Shown: positions 14,471 to 21,168 of the stretch, piece after piece
Layout of the letters: every line of letters starts with the position of its first letter
How positions within the stretch are numbered: the first letter of the stretch is position 1
Notes under the pieces: generated by a model
Told to the model about the DNA's origin: nothing
What the model saw: only the letters and a program-made list of their open reading frames with translations
The model's database searches: none
NCBI GenBank assembly: GCA_016218475.1
Contig: JACREB010000102.1
Location: 1 to 40,428, forward strand
Source of the DNA: Nitrosomonadales bacterium
GTDB taxonomy: Bacteria > Pseudomonadota > Gammaproteobacteria > Burkholderiales > Gallionellaceae
DNA length: 40,428 nt
Direction: 5' to 3'
Made by a program: the position numbers and the translations under genes

Positions 14471-14854
14471 TCAGCCGCCAAAGCTGCCTGAATATCGCGA
14501 TGACGTATGACCACAAAAGACACATGTATGGCTATCGAAGGCCTCGTGGTCGGCTTGATCCGCGACGGGCGGATGCCGTAAAGAATCTCCGAGGGTAGCG
14601 CCATCGGAAGAGATGCAAGGTTCGCGCAGCATTATCGCCAGCGCTTTTGCCAGGCGCCCATGCTTTAACGCCAGCGATTCGCCGATGCGGAGCGCCGCCG
14701 TGCCGTGGTCGCCATCGCGCCATGCCTGAATAGCCCGGCAGGCCAGATTTTGCGCCCGTGTTTCGGCGCGGATGGCGAGGGTGAAATCGCAGCCGCAGCG
14801 CGGGCATAACGGCGTATCGCCCAGGCGGCTGCGGCAGGCCGGGCAGCACTCCAT
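14471..14854 (-). CDS. Zinc-ribbon protein of the Hsp70 operon
   Basis: 127 residues. The first 22 hold a zinc ribbon CPAC...CPRCGCD. A helical part follows (AETRAQNLACRAIQAWRDGD, AALRIGESLALKHGRLAKAL) that looks like a TPR-type hairpin. The C-terminus after about residue 85 (including HTCVFCGH) runs into the region next to the IS remnant and may not be original. It starts 2 bases after the Hsp70 stop, clearly the last gene of the chaperone operon. Possible role: adaptor or client-recognition factor; this is inferred from position only. Confidence 0.65.
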   Translation of the reverse strand: MECCPACRSRLGDTPLCPRCGCDFTLAIRAETRAQNLACRAIQAWRDGDHGTAALRIGESLALKHGRLAKALAIMLREPCISSDGATLGDSLRHPPVADQADHEAFDSHTCVFCGHTSSRYSGSFGG

Positions 14855-14856
14855 AG

Positions 14857-16596
14857 TCAGGCTTCCAGATAATAGAGCAGGTCGGCGAGAGTGTCCATGG
14901 CCTGCTGCAACGCTTCATCCGTCTTGTCCATGGCGTCCTTGACCGCTTCGATGCCGTTCACCAGATCTTCGGCATCTTCCGCGCCCGCTTTTTCCAGCAG
15001 GCGTTCGGCCTTTTCCACCAAAGCGACAGCCTCCACCCGGTGGCGGCGGTTTTCAGTCGCGGGGCCGGGCGCTGTCGCTTCCTCGCCGAACAGGGAGCGG
15101 ACGCGCGCTCTCGCTTCGTCGAGCTTGTCATTTTCGAAGCGGGTCATGGCGTTGTTGATGGTGATGGAGTGTTCGAGACCGGTGGCCTTTTCGCGCGAGG
15201 TGACGTGGAGGATGCCGTCCACATCAATCGAAAAGGTGGTGACGATGGGGTTGCCGGAAGGTGCGTCGCGCAGGCCTTCGATGGTGAACTGCCCGATTTC
15301 GATGTTGTTCAGGGCATCACGATCTTCGCCCTGGTAAACGCCGACATCCACCTTGTGCTGTCCGTCAAAGCTGGTGAAAAAAACCTCGCTCTTGGATACT
15401 GGTATCGGTGTGTTTTTGCGGATCAGCGGCACAAAACAGTAGGGGTAAATCTCGCCGTCCATGTCGCCGATGGCTGAGGTGCCAAAGGTATAGGGGGTGA
15501 CGTCCACGAGGACGGCGGAGGTTTTTGTGCCGCCGATGACCCCCGCCTGAATCGCGGCGCCCATGGCCACACACAAATCAGGATTCAGTTCGCCACGCGG
15601 CTGCATGCCCAGTTCTTCTTCCAGGCGGCGCGCCACCAGGGGCGTTCGCGTGGCGCCGCCGACCAGCAGGATTTCGTCGATGTCGGAAACGGTGAGATGC
15701 GCGCCGGAAAGGGCGACATGGGTCGCGATCAGGGTTTCGGCGATGTATGGTTCTATCATCGCCTCGTAGTCATCGCGCGAGATTTCCAGCGACAGATGCA
15801 CCGGTGCGCCCTGATGTTCCAGCAGATATTCCTCCATGATCGTTGCGAAGGGGCGGTCGGAAAGGGCGATCTTGGCGGCTTCGGCGGCGCGTTGCAGGCG
15901 CGCCATGGCGGTGGCCGACTGGCGGGCATCGACACCGTGTTTTTGCTTGATGTGTTCGAGGGCGAAGTCGATGATCTTCTGGTCGAAGTCGTCTCCGCCC
16001 AGATGATTGTCGCCGTGGCTGGCGAGCACTTCCACCACGTCGCCTTCCAGGTTGACCACGGAAACGTCGAAGGTGCCGCCGCCCAGATCGTAGACCAGCG
16101 CCGTGCGCGCGCCCTCGTGCCCGCTCTCGTAAGCCAGCGCGGCGGCGGTCGGTTCGTTGATGATGCGCACCACTTCCAGCCCCGCGATTTCGCCCGCTTC
16201 GCGGGTGGCCTGGCGTTGCGCATCGGAGAAATAGGCGGGCACGGTGATGACGGCCTTGTGTACCGGTTGCCCCAGATGATCCTCGGCGATTTTTTTCAGG
16301 CGGCGCAGGATCATGGCGGATATTTCCTGCGGGCTGTAATCCTTGTCGCCCATTGGAACGCGGGTGTATTCGCCCATGCGCCGCTTGATGGAGCGCACGG
16401 TGCGTTCCGGGCGCAGCACATACTGGTTTTTGGCAGATTCACCGATCAGCAGCTCGCCGTCGTCGGCGATTCCCACCACCGAGGGCAGGATGCGCGCCCC
16501 TTCAGAAACCGGGATCACTTCCACGCGCCCGTCGCGTATCACCGCCACCTCGGAATTGGTGGTGCCCAAATCTATGCCGACTATAATTTCGTTCAT
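14857..16596 (-). CDS. DnaK-like Hsp70 of the TPR/J-like chaperone operon
   Basis: 579-residue Hsp70 with complete ATPase signatures: GIDLGTTNS (7-15), VPAYFSDAQRQAT (119-131), NEPTAAALA (147-155), [10 protein letters not shown] (170-179), VGGATRTPLV near 315. The substrate domain is recognisable (VDVTPYTFGTSAIGDMDGEI, IRKNTPIPVSKSEVFF) and the lid is short. It is neither HscA nor the housekeeping DnaK (shorter, no EEVD-like tail). Flanked by its own GrpE-like factor (5-base gap) and a zinc-ribbon gene, so it likely works as a dedicated machine with the TPR protein. Confidence 0.93.
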   Translation of the reverse strand: MNEIIVGIDLGTTNSEVAVIRDGRVEVIPVSEGARILPSVVGIADDGELLIGESAKNQYVLRPERTVRSIKRRMGEYTRVPMGDKDYSPQEISAMILRRLKKIAEDHLGQPVHKAVITVPAYFSDAQRQATREAGEIAGLEVVRIINEPTAAALAYESGHEGARTALVYDLGGGTFDVSVVNLEGDVVEVLASHGDNHLGGDDFDQKIIDFALEHIKQKHGVDARQSATAMARLQRAAEAAKIALSDRPFATIMEEYLLEHQGAPVHLSLEISRDDYEAMIEPYIAETLIATHVALSGAHLTVSDIDEILLVGGATRTPLVARRLEEELGMQPRGELNPDLCVAMGAAIQAGVIGGTKTSAVLVDVTPYTFGTSAIGDMDGEIYPYCFVPLIRKNTPIPVSKSEVFFTSFDGQHKVDVGVYQGEDRDALNNIEIGQFTIEGLRDAPSGNPIVTTFSIDVDGILHVTSREKATGLEHSITINNAMTRFENDKLDEARARVRSLFGEEATAPGPATENRRHRVEAVALVEKAERLLEKAGAEDAEDLVNGIEAVKDAMDKTDEALQQAMDTLADLLYYLEA

Positions 16597-16601
16597 GGTT
16601 G

Positions 16602-17252
16602 CTATCCCTTTTTGTTAACGATAACTTCGGCGGCGCGCAACAGCTCGCCGCCATGAAAAAATCCGCGCCGCGCTTCGCGCAATACCGCGCCATCCGGCTT
16701 GCCGGCCACGGTTTCAGCGCCCACCGCACGCATCGTGCGTGGGTCGAGCGGTTGCCCGATCACTTCGAGCGGGCGCACCCGATAACCGGCGAGCGCATCG
16801 TCCAGGCGCTGGAGCGTGAGTGTCAGACCTTGCCCCAGGCTTCCGGCGAAGCGCGTTTCGCCGGGCGCCAGGCGGGCGAAAAAAGAAGGTCTGTGCGTTG
16901 CGGCGACGTCCGCGCCCGCCTGCAAGCGGTCGCGCAAATCGAGCATGTCCAGCAGCAGCCCGCGCTCGGCTTTTTGCCGGACTGCGGCGACCTGTTCCCG
17001 CGCCAGATCCAGATCGCGGTTGAGACGCTCATTCTGTTCGCGCAGGGCATCGCCGAAGTTGCGCATCTCTTCCAGCATGCTCTTGAACTGGCGCGATTCC
17101 AGGCGGATTTCATTTTTCAGCACAGCCATTTCGGCGAGCAGGGTATGCAGGTCGATGACGTTATCGCCGCCTTCATCGCTCTCCTCACAGGTTTCCATGA
17201 AGGCGCGAAATTCCTCGACCAGGCGTTCTTTTTCATCGGGGTCGAGCGACAT
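16602..17252 (-). CDS. Divergent GrpE-like nucleotide exchange factor
   Basis: 216 residues from ATG 17252 (a GTG directly before it is an alternative). The N-terminus is acidic, a long coiled coil follows (LLAEMAVLKNEIRLESRQFK to [18 protein letters not shown]), and then a small beta domain with PLDPRTMRAVGAETVAG and a C-terminal GELLRAAEVIVNK, which correspond to GrpE's FDP and VxPAxVxV motifs. GrpE would exchange ADP on the neighbouring Hsp70. Different enough from housekeeping GrpE to suggest specificity. Confidence 0.8.
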   Translation of the reverse strand: MSLDPDEKERLVEEFRAFMETCEESDEGGDNVIDLHTLLAEMAVLKNEIRLESRQFKSMLEEMRNFGDALREQNERLNRDLDLAREQVAAVRQKAERGLLLDMLDLRDRLQAGADVAATHRPSFFARLAPGETRFAGSLGQGLTLTLQRLDDALAGYRVRPLEVIGQPLDPRTMRAVGAETVAGKPDGAVLREARRGFFHGGELLRAAEVIVNKKG

Positions 17253-17264
17253 CACTTCGCGCCC

Positions 17265-17450
17265 AACGGGCGTGGCAAGCAGCCACCCCTGATGATGAAA
17301 CTTGCCATGCCCGTTTCCCCCTCCCCATCCCTCCCCCGCATGAAGCCCCTCTCTCTAACTCTCTCCCTCAAGCGGGAGAAAGGACAAACGTGAAAAACAA
17401 CCCTCAATTCTGGGGAGGGGGACAAGGTCTCGCTTCGCGAGTTTCATGTT
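17265..17450. repeat. Hairpin-ended mobile repeat, copy 3 (between J-like and GrpE-like genes)
   Basis: Hairpin aacgggcgtggcaag (17265-17279) with cttgccatgcccgtt (17301-17315). Then a pyrimidine-rich body with ctctctaactctctccctc, and the end ctcgcttcgcgagtttcatg. Opposite orientation to the hscB copy. Its last bases contain the TGA stop of the J-like gene, so insertion probably trimmed that protein. Confidence 0.75.
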
Positions 17451-17728
17451 AATACCCGGCGCAAGCGCCGCTCGTCCACGCGGCGCGGCTGGAACCCGGC
17501 GACAACCGCATCCAGAACATCTTCCGGCGACGGGACGGATTTGTCGAACAGCGCGTGGCTCAGCCGTCCCCGCACGCTGGACACGGCTTCATAGGCGGCG
17601 CGCACACGCTCGAAACGCTTGCGGTCGCGTTCGGGCGGGCAGTTGCGTATCGCCGCCAGATAAGCGGCGCGGATAGCCTCATCGTCCGCCGTGACGGGGA
17701 CGCCGAGGATGCGGTAGGGATCAGTCAT
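17444..17728 (-). CDS. J-like protein lacking the HPD motif
   Basis: 94 residues from ATG 17728, which overlaps the TPR stop by 8 bases (ATGACTGA). N-terminal DPYRILGVPVTADDEAIRAA and YLAAIRNCPPERDRKRFERV and RAAYEAV follow the J-domain helix I-III pattern, but the HPD tripeptide is replaced by CPP/ERD. It therefore should not stimulate ATP hydrolysis in the standard way. The C-terminal part (LFDKSVPSPEDVLDAVVAG) is not known to me. The stop lies in an inserted repeat. Probably an adaptor between TPR protein and Hsp70. Confidence 0.75.
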   Translation of the reverse strand: MTDPYRILGVPVTADDEAIRAAYLAAIRNCPPERDRKRFERVRAAYEAVSSVRGRLSHALFDKSVPSPEDVLDAVVAGFQPRRVDERRLRRVLT

Positions 17729-20201
17729 CGAACAAGTCCTTTTGAATTTCCGGGTGTGGGCGAGATTTTCCGCGCGGCGGCGGTGGCGGCAGATTAATCG
17801 GTGGCGGTAAAAAATCGGTCGGCTGCTGCCTCTTGATCCGCGCTTCATCCTCCACCATCATGTCGATCAAGCGGCGAGTGAAATCTTTCTGGTTGCCGCC
17901 GAATTGTTGTTTCAGATCGTTAAACGCCCGCTTGCCTATCGCCCTGCGCACCATATCGAGGAGGGCTTGTTCGCCTTTCATGGCCAAAAGCAATTCGAAC
18001 ATTGCGCGCGGGCTACCCGGCATATCACCAAATGTATCGAACGGGTCACCATCCGAAAATGGCATGTCATCCATAGGCGGTTCCAACAGGGTGAGGATGC
18101 GCTGGGCGGTGCGCTGGTCGCCCTGTTTTTTGGCGTCTTTGTACGCTTTATCCAGCGCATGCATATCCCGATCCGGAATGTTGTACGAGTCGTTTCCGTA
18201 ACGCGCCATCACTCTGAAATAAACAAATACCGGGCGTCCCGGCCAGCGTTTGAGCGCCGCCTCGGCGTAAGTAAAAAGCAGGTCTTCTTCATCGGAGCGC
18301 TGCCAGGCTTCGCACACCAACAGATGTTCCGCTTCGGAGAATCTGGACGTGGCCGCGCGCTTGAGCGAAGCGCGCAAAGGGGCAAGTGCGGCGCGTATCG
18401 CTTTTTTCCCATCCCGCGCTTCGTTCAAAGCCCGCGCCAGCACAACGACGGTTTCTGTAGCAGGCGTTGCCGCCAGATCGATCCCGGCGCACAGGAGCAA
18501 GGTTTTCGGGTTTGCGCCTACCTTGTCCGCTTCCAGAAGCAATTGGAATGCGCCCATCAGGGTGCCGCCAAAATCAGCCATCGCCTCGCGCAGTCTGGCG
18601 TTGGTGTCATCCGTTTCATCTCCGGCGAGCGCGCGCAGCAATTTGAGCGTAGCCCGATCCGATGGCGCCCGCAGCCATTCTTCCGCAGCATCCAGTTCCT
18701 TGCGCGCAGCGGGATTATTGCCCGCCTTGATCTGTTTGCGCGCGTGGGAAAAAAGAGCGTGAGCGATCAACTCCCGCACCTGCGGGTTGATGGGATCGAG
18801 CTCCAGCACCTGCTTCGCCAGCCCCACGGCCTTCTTGAACGCCTTGCCGGCCAGCGCGACCTCAACCGCTTCGAGCAAAACACCGGCGTCTTTGGGGAAA
18901 CGGGGCAGAGCTTTGTCGAGATAAGCGCGCGCCTGCGCGAGATCGTTACCGGAACGCAGCGCGCGGATCACCGTCAGGTAGCTGTCCCGGTCTTCGGGGT
19001 CGAGCTCCAGGCTTTTCTTGAGATACTCAAAGGCGTGTTTATCGAGCCCACCTTTGCGACTGGGATAAAGATCGGCCGCGTGGCGCCAGATTAAAGCGGC
19101 GCGCAGCCTTTGCTCGGGCCTGGCGCCCAGAAGTTCAGCCATCGCGCGCCAGTCAGTCCCGGCATCTTCAAGCTCGCCTAAAAGTTCGCCAGCCAATGCC
19201 AAAATATGCTTCATATTTTCTATTGGCAACTTGGCGTAGTCTGGATTTTTTAGTAAGCGTCTACCCAAGTGTGGCAACAGGCGATGATAAAGGCCGATAA
19301 ACTTGTCCTCGGGCATGGCGCGCCGGTAGCGCAGCAGGAGATCGATAAGAGGAATGGCGGCGGGCGCATCTCCCAGTTTGGCGAGTTCCAGCAGCAGCGG
19401 GCGCAGGGTGTCCGGGCAACCCTTGATATCCAGCACCATTTGCCGTCCGCCTTCGTCGAGACCGCGCAACGCGGCCAGCCACTCGCCCTCGGGCAGCACG
19501 GCGGCGCGCAACACCGCCATCAGCCGCTCGAACGGGCCGTCTGACGGCAGGCGGGCTATCGCCGCCTGCGCCGCTTCAGCATCGGTTTGCAGCAGCGCCA
19601 GCGCCTTGAGGGCCGGCTTCAGGTCGCGATAGGGAGAGCGGAACGGAATCATCTGGAGCTGTTCTCCCAGCGCCACAAAATCTCCCCGATGATACGCCGC
19701 CAATGCTTCCAGCACGGGTGCGCGGTGGCGCAGCAGTGCGCCGTCTGTGGGCAGACCGGCCAGCGTGTTGTCCGGCATCGCCAGCACGGTCGCGGCGAGG
19801 CGCGTTTCCAGTTCGGCGCGCGTCGCGTCGGGCAAGTTTTTATCGGCCAGAAGCCTGAACATCTCCCCCAACTCTCCCGCCTGCAAAAGCCAACCCAGAT
19901 AAGGTTCCTCGGCGAGCGGTTTGCCGCACAGTTGAGTGCGGTTGCGCCACAACACCAGAGCTTCCTTGACCATGCCCTTGCTGGCCAGGTCGCGGGCGCG
20001 CCCGGCGTAACACGACGCCAAACCATCAATCCAGTTTGGCTGGCGTTCGCGCTTGATTAGTTCCTTGTAAAGCTCAATCGCTTCCTTGTGGCGCGACGCG
20101 CCCAATGCCGCCTCGGCTTCCGCCGCCAACGCGACGCTATCCATGGCATGGGGAGAAACAGGTTTGGAGTGGGGTTTGTGTGGCTTGGTTTTGCGTGACA
20201 T
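17721..20201 (-). CDS. Large TPR protein, first gene of the Hsp70 operon
   Basis: 826 residues, helical throughout, with TPR-like repeats: AAEAEAALGASRHKEAIELY near the N-terminus and clear canonical repeats around 395-480 (AFEYLKKSLELDPEDRDSYL, AVGLAKQVLELDPINPQVRE). The N-terminus is basic (MSRKTKPHKPHSKP), with no signal peptide or membrane segment, so it is cytosolic. The C-terminus has a proline stretch (FLPPPINLPPPPP) and ends KDLFDD; such an acidic end could be a docking peptide. Probably the client- or partner-binding scaffold of the system. Confidence 0.85.
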   Translation of the reverse strand: MSRKTKPHKPHSKPVSPHAMDSVALAAEAEAALGASRHKEAIELYKELIKRERQPNWIDGLASCYAGRARDLASKGMVKEALVLWRNRTQLCGKPLAEEPYLGWLLQAGELGEMFRLLADKNLPDATRAELETRLAATVLAMPDNTLAGLPTDGALLRHRAPVLEALAAYHRGDFVALGEQLQMIPFRSPYRDLKPALKALALLQTDAEAAQAAIARLPSDGPFERLMAVLRAAVLPEGEWLAALRGLDEGGRQMVLDIKGCPDTLRPLLLELAKLGDAPAAIPLIDLLLRYRRAMPEDKFIGLYHRLLPHLGRRLLKNPDYAKLPIENMKHILALAGELLGELEDAGTDWRAMAELLGARPEQRLRAALIWRHAADLYPSRKGGLDKHAFEYLKKSLELDPEDRDSYLTVIRALRSGNDLAQARAYLDKALPRFPKDAGVLLEAVEVALAGKAFKKAVGLAKQVLELDPINPQVRELIAHALFSHARKQIKAGNNPAARKELDAAEEWLRAPSDRATLKLLRALAGDETDDTNARLREAMADFGGTLMGAFQLLLEADKVGANPKTLLLCAGIDLAATPATETVVVLARALNEARDGKKAIRAALAPLRASLKRAATSRFSEAEHLLVCEAWQRSDEEDLLFTYAEAALKRWPGRPVFVYFRVMARYGNDSYNIPDRDMHALDKAYKDAKKQGDQRTAQRILTLLEPPMDDMPFSDGDPFDTFGDMPGSPRAMFELLLAMKGEQALLDMVRRAIGKRAFNDLKQQFGGNQKDFTRRLIDMMVEDEARIKRQQPTDFLPPPINLPPPPPRGKSRPHPEIQKDLFDD

Positions 20202-20292
20202 GAAATTCCGGCATAAAAATTCGGTGTGGGATTCTATCGCGAATCACGGTTGCAGCCAATCGTGCAACATCCGGAGGACAGGATAAATTTGG

Positions 20293-20321
20293 TTTATACA
20301 AAGCGCGTTTCCAATTAGAAT
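20293..20321 (+). promoter_or_regulatory. Possible suhB promoter
   Basis: -10 TAGAAT (20316-20321), 17-base spacer, weak -35 TTTATA (20293-20298), 40 bases before the suhB ATG in the intergenic region divergent from the TPR gene. Confidence 0.4.
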
Positions 20322-20360
20322 GCGCGCTGAATTTCCCTGCTCATTAAAAAGGTCGTTTAT

Positions 20361-21158
20361 ATGCATCCCATGCTCAACATCGCGGTGAAGGCCGCGCGTC
20401 GCGCTGGCAACCTGATCCACCGTTCCGCCGACAAGGTCGATCACCTCACCATTTCAAAGAAATCCCATGCGGATTTCGTCAGCGAAGTGGATCGCGCCGC
20501 CGAGCAAACCATCATCCAGACCTTGCTGGAAGCCTATCCTGACCATGCGATTCTAGCAGAAGAGAGCGGCTCCCGAGGCGACTCGGAGTTCCTGTGGATT
20601 ATCGACCCGCTCGACGGCACGACCAATTTCCTGCACGGCCTGCCGCAATATTCCGTGTCCATCGCGTTGCAGCACAAAGGCATCGTCACCCAGGCGGTGG
20701 TATACGACCCGGTCAAAAATGAACTGTTCACCGCCACGCGCGGACGCGGTGCATTCCTCAACGACAAACGCCTGCGCGTCACCAAACGCCTGCACCTTAT
20801 CGACAGCCTGATCGGCACCGGCTTCCCATACACCCGCTTCGAGCACATGGATGCTTACATGGCGATCTTCAAAGAACTGATACAGAAGACCTCCGGCCTG
20901 CGCCGTCCCGGCTCCGCCGCGCTGGATCTGGCGTGGGTGGCTGCGGGACGCTACGACGGCTTCTTCGAGATCGGCCTCAAGCCGTGGGATATGGCCGCAG
21001 GCTGCCTGCTGATTACCGAAGCCGGAGGCATGGTCAGCGACATGCAAGGCAATGACACCTATCTCAAGACCGGCTACATCTGCGCGGGCAACCCAAACAT
21101 CCACCCGCTGCTGCTGCAAGTGATGGCACCGCATTTGACCCCCGCCCTGAAAAGCTGA
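20361..21158 (+). CDS. suhB: Inositol-1-monophosphatase family protein SuhB
   Basis: 265-residue Mg-dependent phosphatase; the bacterial homologue also takes part in rRNA antitermination complexes. Metal site motifs are seen: [17 protein letters not shown], and the second motif [11 protein letters not shown], with GNPN near the end. Length and motifs are standard. Located 10 bases before mutS on the same strand. Confidence 0.94.
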   Translation: MHPMLNIAVKAARRAGNLIHRSADKVDHLTISKKSHADFVSEVDRAAEQTIIQTLLEAYPDHAILAEESGSRGDSEFLWIIDPLDGTTNFLHGLPQYSVSIALQHKGIVTQAVVYDPVKNELFTATRGRGAFLNDKRLRVTKRLHLIDSLIGTGFPYTRFEHMDAYMAIFKELIQKTSGLRRPGSAALDLAWVAAGRYDGFFEIGLKPWDMAAGCLLITEAGGMVSDMQGNDTYLKTGYICAGNPNIHPLLLQVMAPHLTPALKS

Positions 21159-21168
21159 AAATCAAGCA

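Noticed and set aside
14422-14604. 60-codon minus-strand frame ending in QQAGCKALLLEA
   Set aside because: It overlaps the zinc-ribbon gene and the IS remnant in another frame, and I could not link it to a family.
15697-16656. 319-codon plus-strand frame
   Set aside because: Antisense shadow of the Hsp70 gene; no family features.
17904-19094. 396-codon plus-strand frame
   Set aside because: Antisense to the TPR gene, with low-complexity mirror composition.
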